Assembly (NCBI GenBank): GCA_900316685.1
Contig: ONDS01000017.1
Span: 1 to 64,000 of the forward strand
DNA length: 64,000 nt
Direction of reading: 5' to 3'
From: an uncultured Prevotellaceae bacterium
Lineage (GTDB): Bacteria > Bacteroidota > Bacteroidia > Bacteroidales > Bacteroidaceae
Positions within the stretch are counted from its first letter, which is position 1. Each line of letters starts with the position of its first letter. A program made the translations under genes and the position numbers. Below are positions 27,854-36,591 of this stretch, piece by piece. The notes under the pieces are model-generated. The model saw nothing but the letters and a program-made list of their open reading frames with translations. It did no database searches and had not been told where the DNA came from.

Positions 27854-29200
27854 ATGAACTTTGATAGTTTGGTGGCCATATCGCCTATAGATGGCCGTTA
27901 TAGAGGTAAAACAGAGAGTTTGGCAGGATACTTTTCCGAGTGTGCACTCATCCGTTATAGGATACGTGTAGAAGTGGAGTATTTCATTGCTTTGTGTGAG
28001 CTGCCTTTGCCGCAGTTGGCAGTCGTCGACAACTCCAAAAAGGAGTCGTTGAGGTCCTTGTATCGTGATTTTTCCGAAACCGACGCCCTCCGGGTGAAGG
28101 AGATAGAGCGGACCACCAACCACGATGTCAAGGCCGTGGAATATTTCATCAAGGAGAAGCTGGACCAAATGGGTGGTTACGACGACGTGAAGGAGTTCAT
28201 CCATTTCGGACTGACCTCGCAGGATATCAACAACACTTCTTTGCCGCTGATGATCAAGGAGGCGCTCGACGGGGTTTACTACCCATTGCTCGACAGGCTC
28301 ATCGCCCAACTCGCTGACTATGCCGAGCGATGGAAAGACGTGCCGATGTTGGCGAAAACACATGGTCAGCCTGCCTCACCCACTCGTTTGGGCAAGGAGT
28401 TGATGGTGTATGTGTATCGTCTCGGCCAGCAGTTAGAAACAATGAAGGCTGTGCCCATGACCGCCAAGTTCGGTGGCGCCACCGGCAATTTCAATGCCCA
28501 TCATGTGGCCTTTCCAAAGGAGGATTGGCCGGCGTTCGCCGATCGTTTCGTGAGCGGACATCTTGGGCTGCGCCGTGAGCGTTACACCACCCAGATCAGC
28601 AATTACGACCATCTGGGCGGACTTTTCGATGCCATGCGCCGCATCAACACTATCTTATTGGATCTTGACCGAGATGTGTGGATGTATATCTCCATGGATT
28701 ACTTCAAGCAACGCATCAAAGCTGGCGAGGTGGGATCGAGTGCCATGCCCCATAAGGTCAACCCCATTGATTTTGAGAACAGCGAGGGCAATCTTGGCAT
28801 CGCCAATGCCATTCTCCAGTTCTTGGCACAGAAATTGCCGGTTAGCAGGTTGCAACGCGACTTGACCGATTCCACAGTCATACGCAATGTAGGCGTTCCC
28901 ATGGCACATGCTGTAATCGCCATGGAGAGTACGCTCAAGGGGTTGGGAAAACTTATCCTCAATGAAGAGAAGATCACCGACGACCTGAACCACAATTGGG
29001 CGGTGGTGGCGGAGGCCATACAGACCATACTTCGTCGCGAAGGCTATCCCCATCCTTATGAGGCGCTAAAAGCCCTTACCCGTACCAATGAGAAGATGAC
29101 TGCCGAGACGATACGCTCCTTTGTCGACCAACTGCAAGTGGCCGATGAGGTGAAAGAAGAGCTCAGAAGCATCACTCCTTACAATTACACAGGAATGTAA
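27854..29200 (+). CDS. purB: Adenylosuccinate lyase
   Basis: A 448-residue enzyme of the fumarase/aspartase superfamily that cleaves SAICAR and adenylosuccinate in purine synthesis. The superfamily signature is SSAMPHKVNPIDFENSEGN (flexible catalytic loop), and KTHGQPASPT carries a catalytic His region. The length fits the E. coli-type enzyme. The start is the ATG at 27854; a GTG at 27848 two codons earlier is less likely. Confidence 0.96.
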   Translation: MNFDSLVAISPIDGRYRGKTESLAGYFSECALIRYRIRVEVEYFIALCELPLPQLAVVDNSKKESLRSLYRDFSETDALRVKEIERTTNHDVKAVEYFIKEKLDQMGGYDDVKEFIHFGLTSQDINNTSLPLMIKEALDGVYYPLLDRLIAQLADYAERWKDVPMLAKTHGQPASPTRLGKELMVYVYRLGQQLETMKAVPMTAKFGGATGNFNAHHVAFPKEDWPAFADRFVSGHLGLRRERYTTQISNYDHLGGLFDAMRRINTILLDLDRDVWMYISMDYFKQRIKAGEVGSSAMPHKVNPIDFENSEGNLGIANAILQFLAQKLPVSRLQRDLTDSTVIRNVGVPMAHAVIAMESTLKGLGKLILNEEKITDDLNHNWAVVAEAIQTILRREGYPHPYEALKALTRTNEKMTAETIRSFVDQLQVADEVKEELRSITPYNYTGM

Positions 29201-29252
29201 ACATTATATTTATTATTAACCAGCCGTGAGGCTATAATACAACATTATTATT

Positions 29253-30650
29253 ATGGAATCAGAAAACGAGAAATTACAAGAAGGAATGTCTGCCGGACGC
29301 ACAGAGGATAACCGTGAGGGCTATCGGTCGACAGAAGAGAAACCAGGTTATTCAAAAGATTATCGAAGCGGACAAAGACCACAACGCCCGCGTATTCACA
29401 GTTCACGAGCCTATTCATCCGATCAGGGACCTGTCAACGAAGGAGGCTTCCGTCCTGAAGGCTTCGGTGCAGGTCTGAAAAATGAAGGTGGCGCACAGCG
29501 TCAGTACCGTCCACGTTTCAACAACAATGGCTATCAGCAGCGTGGTTATCAACCTCGTCAGCAGGAGGGCTACCGTCCACGCTATGAAGAGCGTCAGGAA
29601 GGTGGTGAGGGCGGCTACCAGCAGCGCGGTGGTTATCAGCAGCGTCAGCAGGGTGGTTACCAGCAGCGCGGTGGCTACCAGCAGCGCGGCGGCTACCAGC
29701 AACGTGGTGGCTATCAGCAGCGTCAGCAGGGTGGTTACCAACAGCGTGGCGGCTACCAGCAGGGTGGTTACCAGCAGCGCGGTGGTTATCAGCAGCGCGG
29801 TGGCTATCAGCAGGGCGGCTACCAACAGCGTGGTGGCTATGGTTATCGCCAGCATACGCCGGGCTACGATCCCTCTGCCAAGTACAACATGAAGAAACGC
29901 ATCGAATATAAGGAAGAGCATATCGATCCCAACGAACCCATCCGTCTGAACAAGTTCCTTGCCAATGCGGGGGTGTGCAGTCGTCGCGAGGCCGACGAAT
30001 TCATCCAGGCAGGCGTGGTGAAAGTCAACGGTGAGGTTGTGACCGAACTGGGCACCAAGGTGATGCGTACCGACGAGGTGCATTTCCATGACCAGTTGGT
30101 GAGCCTGGAGAAGAAAGTGTATGTGCTGCTCAATAAACCCAAGGACTGTGTCACCACCAGCGATGATCCCCAACAGCGTAAGACCGTCATGGACTTGGTG
30201 AAGAACGTTTGTCCCGAGCGTATCTATCCCGTAGGGCGTCTCGACCGCAACACTACAGGTGTCTTGTTGCTCACCAACGATGGCGACTTGGCCAGCAAAC
30301 TCACGCATCCCAAGTTCCTGAAGAAGAAGGTGTACCACGTGTTCCTCGATAAGAACGTCACCGCCCATGATATCCAGCAAATCGCTTCGGGTGTGGAACT
30401 GGCTGATGGCGAGGTGCATGCAGATGCTATCGAATATGCTTCCGACACCGATAAGAGTCAGGTGGGTATTGAGATTCACAGCGGTAAGAACCGTATCGTG
30501 CGCCGCATCTTCGAGCATCTGGGCTACCGTGTGGTTAAGCTCGACCGTGTGCAGTTCGCCGGTCTGACAAAGAAGAACCTGCGCCGTGGCGATTGGCGTT
30601 TCCTCACCGAGAAGGAAGTGGAGATGCTGCGTATGGGTGCTTTTGAATAA
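29253..30650 (+). CDS. Pseudouridine synthase (RsuA/RluB type) with a GGYQQR-repeat extension
   Basis: A 465-residue rRNA pseudouridine synthase. Residues about 228-275 are an S4 RNA-binding domain (RLNKFLANAGVCSRREAD). The catalytic domain follows, with Asp331 in PVGRLDRNTTGVLLL and the closing KNRIVRRIFEHLGY. The first 225 residues are low-complexity, with 12 near-perfect GGYQQ(R) units at 120-193 in an Arg/Gly/Gln/Tyr-rich context. This resembles RGG-type RNA-binding extensions and should be disordered. The modified rRNA site cannot be told from sequence alone. Confidence 0.92.
   Translation: MESENEKLQEGMSAGRTEDNREGYRSTEEKPGYSKDYRSGQRPQRPRIHSSRAYSSDQGPVNEGGFRPEGFGAGLKNEGGAQRQYRPRFNNNGYQQRGYQPRQQEGYRPRYEERQEGGEGGYQQRGGYQQRQQGGYQQRGGYQQRGGYQQRGGYQQRQQGGYQQRGGYQQGGYQQRGGYQQRGGYQQGGYQQRGGYGYRQHTPGYDPSAKYNMKKRIEYKEEHIDPNEPIRLNKFLANAGVCSRREADEFIQAGVVKVNGEVVTELGTKVMRTDEVHFHDQLVSLEKKVYVLLNKPKDCVTTSDDPQQRKTVMDLVKNVCPERIYPVGRLDRNTTGVLLLTNDGDLASKLTHPKFLKKKVYHVFLDKNVTAHDIQQIASGVELADGEVHADAIEYASDTDKSQVGIEIHSGKNRIVRRIFEHLGYRVVKLDRVQFAGLTKKNLRRGDWRFLTEKEVEMLRMGAFE
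29610..29832 (+). repeat. Coding minisatellite: GGYQQR tandem units
   Basis: About 12 units of 15-24 bp (GGYQQR, GGYQQ and GGYQQRQQ) with mixed synonymous codons (GGTTAC/GGCTAC/GGTTAT). It lies within the pseudouridine synthase gene and is prone to length change in whole codons. Confidence 0.9.
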
Positions 30651-30692
30651 ATTCAGGAACAATAAGTACATCAACAAGAAGGAAGGATTATC

Positions 30693-32105
30693 ATGCAATC
30701 AACATCAACATTGCGCCGTACCAAGGTGGTCGATGTGCTTCGCCGCACCGACTATGGCACCGAGGTGTGCGTCAAGGGATGGGTGCGTACGCACCGTAGC
30801 AGCAAGGCTGTCGACTTCATAGCCGTCAACGATGGTTCCACCATCAAGAACGTGCAGGTGGTGGTCGATCCGTCGAAGTTCGATGCCGACATGCTCAAGC
30901 AGATTACCACCGGTTCGTGCATCCGGGCTCAAGGCATACTGGTAGAGAGCCAGGGAGCCGGACAGAGCTCGGAGATACAATGCGAGCAATTGGAAATCTA
31001 CGGCCTGTGCGGTAGCGACTATCCCATGCAGAAGAAAGGGCAGAGCTTCGAATATATGCGTCAGTACGCACACATGCGCCTGCGCACTAACACATTCGGA
31101 GCCGTCATGCGTATCCGTCACAATATGGCCATGGCCATCCATACCTATTTCCATGAGCATGGCTATTTCTATTTCCATACACCGCTCATCACAGCCTCCG
31201 ACTGCGAGGGTGCAGGTGAGATGTTCCAGGTGACCACGAAGAACCTCTACGACCTTAAAAAGGATGATGAGGGAAAAATCATCTACGATGATGATTTCTT
31301 CGGCAAGATGACTTCGCTCACCGTCAGTGGACAGTTAGAAGGCGAACTGGGTGCTACTGCCCTGGGAGCCATCTATACCTTTGGTCCGACGTTCCGTGCC
31401 GAAAATTCCAACACTCCGCGCCACTTGGCGGAATTCTGGATGATTGAGCCCGAGGTGGCGTTCATCGACAAAGACGACCTCATGGATCTCGAAGAAGATT
31501 TCATCAAGTATTGCGTGCGTTGGGCGCTTGACAACTGCAAGGACGACCTCGAGTTCCTCAACAAGATGATCGACAAGACCTTGCTCCAACGCCTGCAGTC
31601 GGTGCTCGATGGCTCGTTCGTGCGCCTGCCCTATACCGAGGGTATCAAAATCCTCGAAGAGGCGGTGGCCAATGGCCATCAGTTCGAGTTCCCCGTGTCA
31701 TGGGGCATGGACTTGGCCAGTGAACATGAGCGTTACCTCGTGGAGCATCACTTCAAGCGCCCTGTCATTATGACCGACTATCCCAAGGACATCAAGGCTT
31801 TCTACATGAAGCAGAACGAGGATGGCCGCACCGTGCAGGGCACCGATGTGCTTTTCCCGCAGATTGGTGAGATTATCGGCGGCAGCGTGCGCGAGGAGAA
31901 CTACGACAAGTTGATGACGCGCATCAACGAGCTCGACATACCCATGAAGGACATGTGGTGGTATCTCGATACCCGTAAGTTCGGTACCTGTCCCCACGGT
32001 GGGTTCGGACTGGGCTTCGAGCGTCTCATCCTCTTCGTTACGGGCATGCAGAACATACGCGACGTCATACCTTTCCCGCGTACTCCTAAGAATGCGGAAT
32101 TCTAA
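30693..32105 (+). CDS. asnS: Asparagine--tRNA ligase
   Basis: A 470-residue class II synthetase. An N-terminal OB-fold anticodon-binding domain (about 20-120, [19 protein letters not shown]) precedes the catalytic core with motif 2 around [19 protein letters not shown] and motif 3 [21 protein letters not shown] and the terminal [15 protein letters not shown] fit AsnRS rather than AspRS. It follows the pseudouridine synthase by 42 bp and ends at a strong terminator. Confidence 0.96.
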   Translation: MQSTSTLRRTKVVDVLRRTDYGTEVCVKGWVRTHRSSKAVDFIAVNDGSTIKNVQVVVDPSKFDADMLKQITTGSCIRAQGILVESQGAGQSSEIQCEQLEIYGLCGSDYPMQKKGQSFEYMRQYAHMRLRTNTFGAVMRIRHNMAMAIHTYFHEHGYFYFHTPLITASDCEGAGEMFQVTTKNLYDLKKDDEGKIIYDDDFFGKMTSLTVSGQLEGELGATALGAIYTFGPTFRAENSNTPRHLAEFWMIEPEVAFIDKDDLMDLEEDFIKYCVRWALDNCKDDLEFLNKMIDKTLLQRLQSVLDGSFVRLPYTEGIKILEEAVANGHQFEFPVSWGMDLASEHERYLVEHHFKRPVIMTDYPKDIKAFYMKQNEDGRTVQGTDVLFPQIGEIIGGSVREENYDKLMTRINELDIPMKDMWWYLDTRKFGTCPHGGFGLGFERLILFVTGMQNIRDVIPFPRTPKNAEF

Positions 32106-32139
32106 GCTTAACGTACGTATTTCAAGAAGCAATTTATCC

Positions 32140-32173
32140 AAGGCGGGTGTGTCGAAACAGGCACACCCGCCTT
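32140..32173 (+). terminator. Terminator after asnS
   Basis: A perfect 12-bp stem, AAGGCGGGTGTG (32140-32151) with CACACCCGCCTT (32162-32173), is followed by TT. Confidence 0.88.
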
Positions 32174-32270
32174 TTCGTAAATCTCTTTCCTCCCGTGATC
32201 CCTCACTCCCTAATTATAGGTATGGCCGATTTCATCATTTTTGGGTATTGCGAAAATGTTGGTTCGGATG

Positions 32271-32278
32271 TAACTTTG
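32271..32278 (+). promoter_or_regulatory. Promoter -7 element for the flavodoxin gene
   Basis: TAACTTTG, a full match to TAnnTTTG, 44 bp upstream of the ATG; a TTG at 32248-32250 could be the -33 contact. Confidence 0.65.
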
Positions 32279-32322
32279 CATCGTGATTTTTGCAGTTATA
32301 ACCAATTCAATGACTTGAGAAA

Positions 32323-32817
32323 ATGAAAAAGACAATTGTGGTATTCGGTTCTTCTACAGGAACCTGTGAGAACATCGCTGCTACCATCGCTGCGAAGTTG
32401 GGTGTAGAGGCTGTCAATGTGGCCGACCTAACAGCCGACGAGGTGGCTGCGGCCGATAATTTGGTGTTAGGCACTTCAACCTGGGGGGCCGGAGAACTCC
32501 AAGACGATTGGTACGATGGTGTGGCCTTGCTCAAGAAGCAGGACATGAACGGAAAAACCGTTGCGCTCTTTGGCTGTGGCGACTGTGAGTCTTATCCCGA
32601 TACGTTTTGTGGTGCTATGGGAGAAATCTATCAGGCCGTGGAGGCCGCTGGTGCCCAGATCATCGGTCAGGTTCCTACTGATGGCTATTCTTTCGATGAC
32701 TCCGAGGCGGTGGTCGATGGCCGTTTCGTAGGTCTACCCTTAGACGAAGTCAACGAGGATGATAAAACAGAGGAGCGTATCAACGCTTGGATCGCCCAAA
32801 TACAACCATTACTTTGA
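32323..32817 (+). CDS. fldA: Flavodoxin
   Basis: A 164-residue FMN electron carrier. The phosphate-binding loop is FGSSTGTCENIA (8-19). The conserved TSTWGAGELQDDW and FGCGDCESYPDTFCGA segments flank the isoalloxazine. It is of the long-chain type by length. It probably serves radical-SAM enzymes or pyruvate-flavodoxin chemistry in this anaerobe, which is inference. The next gene, 10 bp on, is a DUF2023 protein, a pairing I know from Bacteroidota. Confidence 0.94.
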   Translation: MKKTIVVFGSSTGTCENIAATIAAKLGVEAVNVADLTADEVAAADNLVLGTSTWGAGELQDDWYDGVALLKKQDMNGKTVALFGCGDCESYPDTFCGAMGEIYQAVEAAGAQIIGQVPTDGYSFDDSEAVVDGRFVGLPLDEVNEDDKTEERINAWIAQIQPLL

Positions 32818-32827
32818 TTGTTTTGAT

Positions 32828-33193
32828 ATGGAGCGAAATGAGGTGATGCCTATCGACATGAAAGTACTCATGAATCACATTTATGAGTATAAGAAAGGTG
32901 TGAGGCGCATGGTGCTTTTTACCTTCAACAAGAAGTATGAGTCCTTTGCGGTCAACCGCCTGAAAAGGCAGAATATCCATTTTCTCCTGCAACCTGTGGA
33001 TGGTGAGCGCATGAACCTGTTTTTTGGTAGGCCAGAATGCCTGGAAGCCATCAGGTTGATTGCCAACAAACCACTCAATCAGTTGACCCCCGAAGAGGAT
33101 TTCATCCTCGGTACAATGTTGGGTTATGACCTCTGTGCGCAATGCGAACGGTTTTGCGAGCGAAAATGCCGTTCACACGCCATCTCTGCGTAA
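32828..33193 (+). CDS. DUF2023-like protein, flavodoxin partner
   Basis: A 121-residue protein matching my memory of the DUF2023 family: MKVLMNHIYEYKKGVRRMVLFT at the start and a Cys-rich C-terminus CAQCERFCERKC (C-x2-C-x3-C-x3-C). The four cysteines could bind metal or form disulfides. It starts 10 bp after the flavodoxin stop, so the two are cotranscribed and may act in the same electron transfer path. Function is unknown. The ATG at 32828 avoids a long overlap with the flavodoxin gene that the frame from 32759 would cause. Confidence 0.75.
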   Translation: MERNEVMPIDMKVLMNHIYEYKKGVRRMVLFTFNKKYESFAVNRLKRQNIHFLLQPVDGERMNLFFGRPECLEAIRLIANKPLNQLTPEEDFILGTMLGYDLCAQCERFCERKCRSHAISA

Positions 33194-33510
33194 GCACAAG
33201 CATCAACACACAAACAACTTGTTCGCTAAATAAAATTCATAATGTTTTTGTATAATCCATGAGGGCCGTCCGCGAGGATGGCCCTCATGGCGTGAAATGT
33301 ATCATGAAGATACCTACAAATGGGAAGTAACGACTATCAAACGTATGCTATTGCTTTTCATTTGTTTCATCCTTTTGATACTGTCACAAAGACATGGAAA
33401 AAAACATCTGACAATGTATCTTATTACAAATGAATGTATTATCTTTGCCAAAAACCTTGAACAGTTGGATCTCGCTTGTCAATAATCTTTCATTCGAAGG
33501 TAATCCATGA
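33194..33510. other. Intergenic region with hairpin and promoter
   Basis: No convincing gene here. A 14-bp stem-loop (33258-33271 with 33276-33289, one G-T pair, loop GCGA) lies after the DUF2023 gene and may end its transcript, although no T-run follows. A 62-codon open frame (33297-33485) has no family resemblance and covers a promoter. The region ends with an in-frame TGA (33508-33510) just before the GH9 remnant. Confidence 0.6.
33440..33447 (+). promoter_or_regulatory. Promoter -7 element upstream of the GH9 remnant
   Basis: TATCTTTG, a full TAnnTTTG match, 64 bp before the remnant. It may be the surviving promoter of the lost gene or belong to the deletion junction. Confidence 0.5.
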
Positions 33511-33936
33511 ACCGACGACCTGTGGGCGTTTACCACGCGCGACCCCTCGCTCAACTTCCGGGCCGCCACGATGTTCGCGGCAGTGAGCAGGGCTCTTCGT
33601 GGGTACAACGATGACTTGGCCGACAGGGCACTCACTCAGTCGAAACGTCTCATGCAGGAGGCCAACTGGCTCTTCGGCTGCCATCCCTACCATAACTATT
33701 CGTTCGTGGCAGCTGTGGGAGCGGCACGTCCCAAGGCGGTGTTCTATGGCAACAACCGCGCCGATTTCTCGTTCATCCCCGGCAATGTGGCACCAGGACT
33801 GCTCTTCCTCCATCCCGACCATTTCGAGAACTTCGACGATTGGCCTTTCCTATGGGGACAAAATGAGGGCACCATTGCCGGCAATACACAATATGTCATC
33901 TTCGGCTCGGCGTTCAAACAGTTGTTGAAGAAATAG
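33511..33936 (+). pseudogene. 5'-truncated glycoside hydrolase family 9 remnant
   Basis: An open frame of 141 codons with no start at its left edge (TGA at 33508-33510) and a normal TAG end. The translation begins TDDLWAFTTRDPSLNFRAA and continues EANWLFGCHPYHNYSFV, then FIPGNVAPGLLFL and DDWPFLWGQNEGTIAGN. These match the C-terminal part of GH9 (cellulase family) catalytic domains: the W-x-L-G-x-x-P-x-x-x-S-F-V stretch, and the WGxNE motif carrying the catalytic Glu. About 400 N-terminal residues of a usual GH9 are missing. I call it a decayed polysaccharide-degradation gene; the identification is from memory of the family. Confidence 0.75.
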
Positions 33937-33960
33937 CGGTAGGAGGCTTGCTCATATTTT

Positions 33961-34016
33961 CACGCGGTTCTTTCATCTTTTGGAGAAAGTGCCGCGTGAT
34001 TCTATCTCCTTTTTTC
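33961..34016 (+). terminator. Hairpin terminator after the GH9 remnant
   Basis: CACGCGG (33961-33967) pairs with CCGCGTG (33992-33998), with an inner CTTTC/GAAAG helix. A T-rich stretch follows at 34009-34016. It is probably the original terminator of the GH9 gene. Confidence 0.7.
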
Positions 34017-34072
34017 TTCCGCTCTTTAACGAAAATTAGCATCTAATCCATGGAAGTTTGACGAAAAAACGC

Positions 34073-34080
34073 TATTTTTG
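34073..34080 (+). promoter_or_regulatory. Promoter -7 element for the arginine-to-glutamate cluster
   Basis: TATTTTTG, 33 bp upstream of the rocD ATG. A frame using TTG at 34078 would start inside this element, which supports the ATG at 34114. Confidence 0.62.
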
Positions 34081-34113
34081 CATGAAATCCGTATAATTAT
34101 CAAATCTAACCCT

Positions 34114-35370
34114 ATGAAAACAACTGAACAACCTATTGGCGATTGTACAAATATGTCGGCCAGCGAACGATTGATGGACCTGGAGGAGCGTTATGGCGCC
34201 CATAATTATCATCCGCTGCCCGTGGTGCTTCATCGAGGTGAAGGTATCTATGTGTGGGATGTGGAAGGGAAGAAATATTTCGATTTCCTGTCCTCTTATT
34301 CAGCAGTGAACCAAGGTCATTGCCATCCACGTATCGTCAAGGCACTCAAGGACCAGGCCGATGTGCTTTGTCTTACCTCACGTGCCTTCTACAACGATGC
34401 ACTCTGCGAATACGAGCGGTTCATCCATGAATATTTCGGCTACGACCGTGTGCTGCCGATGAACACCGGTGCCGAGGGCGTGGAAACGGCCCTGAAATTG
34501 GCTCGGCGCTGGGGTGCCGTGAAGAAAGGCATACCCAACGACAAGATCAAGGTGGTCTGTTGCGAAGGCAACTTCCATGGGCGTACCGTCACGGTCATCA
34601 CCATGAGCAACGACCCCAGTTCCTACGACAACTACGGACCGCTCACCCCGGGATTCATCCGTATACCTTATAATGATGTGGAAGCCCTGAGAAAAGTGCT
34701 CGATGAGCAGGGCGACGAGGTGTGCGCCTTCATCGCCGAACCCATCCAAGGCGAGGCTGGGGTGTTCGTGCCCGATGATGGTTATTTGAAGAAATGTTTC
34801 GACCTCTGCCATGCGCATAACGTGCTCCTCATTGCCGACGAGGTGCAGACGGGCATTGCCCGTACGGGCAAGATGCTTTGTTCCGAGCATGATGGTGTGC
34901 GCCCCGACATCGTCGTCCTCGGCAAGGCTCTCGGCGGTGGCGTGCTGCCGGTGTCAGCCTGTCTGGCCGACGACGATATCATGCTCAATATCCGTCCGGG
35001 CGAGCATGGCTCCACCTTTGGCGGCTTCCCCTTGGCTGCCCGCGTGGCGGTCGAAGCCTTGAAGGTGGTCAAGGACGAACACCTCGTGGAGAATGCTGAA
35101 AAGATGGGACGACTCTTCCGCGAGGAGGTGAAGAAAATCCATTCCCCCTTCATCGAACAGGTGCGCGGACGCGGACTGCTCAACGCCATCGTCACCAAAC
35201 CGGTGGAAGGAAGAACCGCCTGGGATCTCTGCATCCGCATGATGGAGAAAGGATTGTTGGCCAAACCAACCCACGACCATATCATCCGTTTCGCACCGCC
35301 CCTCTGCATCAACGAGGAGCAACTCCGTCAGGCCATCGCCATCATCAAGGAAACATTTGAATTTAGTTAA
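34114..35370 (+). CDS. rocD: Ornithine aminotransferase
   Basis: A 418-residue class III PLP aminotransferase converting ornithine plus 2-oxoglutarate to glutamate-5-semialdehyde and glutamate. The PLP-binding Lys271 lies in [10 protein letters not shown] and Asp242 in [10 protein letters not shown]. The [17 protein letters not shown] and EGNFHGRT segments are typical of ornithine rather than acetylornithine aminotransferases. It is the first gene of a four-gene arginine catabolism cluster. Its last codons and stop form the left arm of a 165-bp inverted repeat. Confidence 0.93.
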   Translation: MKTTEQPIGDCTNMSASERLMDLEERYGAHNYHPLPVVLHRGEGIYVWDVEGKKYFDFLSSYSAVNQGHCHPRIVKALKDQADVLCLTSRAFYNDALCEYERFIHEYFGYDRVLPMNTGAEGVETALKLARRWGAVKKGIPNDKIKVVCCEGNFHGRTVTVITMSNDPSSYDNYGPLTPGFIRIPYNDVEALRKVLDEQGDEVCAFIAEPIQGEAGVFVPDDGYLKKCFDLCHAHNVLLIADEVQTGIARTGKMLCSEHDGVRPDIVVLGKALGGGVLPVSACLADDDIMLNIRPGEHGSTFGGFPLAARVAVEALKVVKDEHLVENAEKMGRLFREEVKKIHSPFIEQVRGRGLLNAIVTKPVEGRTAWDLCIRMMEKGLLAKPTHDHIIRFAPPLCINEEQLRQAIAIIKETFEFS

Positions 35371-35529
35371 AGAGGAAGTTAAAGAAGGAGTAAAAAAAAG
35401 AATAAAGAGTGGGGGTAAAGAAAGGAAGTAAGGCACTTCGTGCAGGACATTAGCATACTGCGGAGTAATGTCCATTTTAACTCTCCCTTTAACTCCCATG
35501 AGCGAAGCGAATTATCTTCCTCTTTAACT
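35365..35529. repeat. Nested inverted repeat between rocD and ctlX
   Basis: A perfect 14-bp outer pair, AGTTAAAGAGGAAG (35365-35378, containing the rocD stop) and CTTCCTCTTTAACT (35516-35529), encloses imperfect inner copies and a central GGACATTA/TAATGTCC hairpin (35445-35452 with 35466-35473). The 176-bp gap otherwise holds no gene. It could be a long transcriptional hairpin or a MITE-like relic; I see no target-site duplication. Confidence 0.65.
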
Positions 35530-35546
35530 CCCGATTAAACACAATA

Positions 35547-36467
35547 ATGATGCAAACAACCAACCATGTATTGATGGTGCGCCCCGTTCGTTTCGCATTC
35601 AACGAGGAGACGGCGGCCAACAACGCTTTCCAGCAGAAGAGCGGCACGACCGATGGGGCACAGGTAATCCAACGCCAGGCGGTGGAGGAGTTCGATGCCT
35701 ACGTGGAACTGCTTCGGAGCGAAGGTGTCACTGTGGATGTGCTTCAAGACACACCCGAGCCCTTCACTCCCGATTCCATCTTCCCCAACAACTGCTTCTC
35801 CACTCATGTCGACAACCATGGGGCACATACCCTGGTGCTCTATCCGATGTTCGCCCGTAACCGCAGGTTGGAGCGGGGCAAATTACGCACGATTCTCAAC
35901 AGGATGACCTTCGATAGGGTGGTGGACCTTACTGCCTGGGAAAACGACAACCAATTCCTGGAAGGCACGGGTTCGCTCATCCTCGACCGCGAGCATCGTA
36001 TGGCTTATGCCTGTCTGTCGCCGCGTACCGACGAACGGGTGCTCAAACTCTGGGCTGAAACCATGGGCTACGACTATTTCGCCTTCAACAGCAAAGATGA
36101 GAAGGGCACACCGGTCTATCACACCAATGTGGTCATGCACATTGGCACGCATTTCGCCATCGTCTGTATGGAATCCATCCGTGATATCACCCAACGCGAC
36201 AGGCTGTGCTCGTTGCTCGCAGCTAACGGCAAGGAGGTTGTCGACATCTCGCTCTCACAGATGCACCGGTTTGCGGGCAATATGCTTGAACTGCATAACG
36301 ACCAGGGCGAGAAGTTGCTTGTCATGAGTACTACTGCCCGCCGCTCGCTCACTCCGCAACAGGTGCTCACTCTTGAACAGGATCTCCGCCTCGTCACCCC
36401 CGACATTCCCGCCATCGAAACGGCAGGCGGAGGCAGTGCCCGCTGCATGCTGGCGGAGATTTTTTGA
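35547..36467 (+). CDS. ctlX: CtlX-type citrulline hydrolase (amidinotransferase fold)
   Basis: A 306-residue member of the guanidino-group modifying superfamily. The catalytic residues are visible: His in VYHTNVVMHIGTHFAI and Cys300 in GGGSARCMLAEIF. The opening VLMVRPVRFAFNEETAANNAFQ is that of the CtlX branch, thought to hydrolyse citrulline to ornithine. The neighbours supply the flanking steps (arginine deiminase downstream; ornithine aminotransferase and semialdehyde dehydrogenase), which supports that role; an arginine-hydrolysing role cannot be excluded. ATGs at 35547 and 35550 are both possible starts. Confidence 0.8.
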   Translation: MMQTTNHVLMVRPVRFAFNEETAANNAFQQKSGTTDGAQVIQRQAVEEFDAYVELLRSEGVTVDVLQDTPEPFTPDSIFPNNCFSTHVDNHGAHTLVLYPMFARNRRLERGKLRTILNRMTFDRVVDLTAWENDNQFLEGTGSLILDREHRMAYACLSPRTDERVLKLWAETMGYDYFAFNSKDEKGTPVYHTNVVMHIGTHFAIVCMESIRDITQRDRLCSLLAANGKEVVDISLSQMHRFAGNMLELHNDQGEKLLVMSTTARRSLTPQQVLTLEQDLRLVTPDIPAIETAGGGSARCMLAEIF

Positions 36468-36513
36468 GGGGTGAGATTTCGGGGGCGAGAGGTGAGAGAA
36501 TAGTTGGGAGGAT

Positions 36514-36589
36514 CATTCAACATTCAATAATCGCGAAGCGACAATTCAACATTCAACATTCAACATTCAACAATCAAAATTCAACAATA
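36514..36589. repeat. Short tandem repeat of AACATTCA units
   Basis: The gap between ctlX and pruA is filled with 7-9-bp units (CATTCAA, CAATTCAACATT) plus ATCGCGAAGCGACAAT. It shows no promoter or terminator. Confidence 0.75.
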
Positions 36590-36591
36590 CT

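Noticed and set aside
33297-33485. A 62-codon frame with a hydrophobic stretch between the DUF2023 gene and the GH9 remnant
   Set aside because: It runs over a promoter element, has no supporting start context and no family resemblance.
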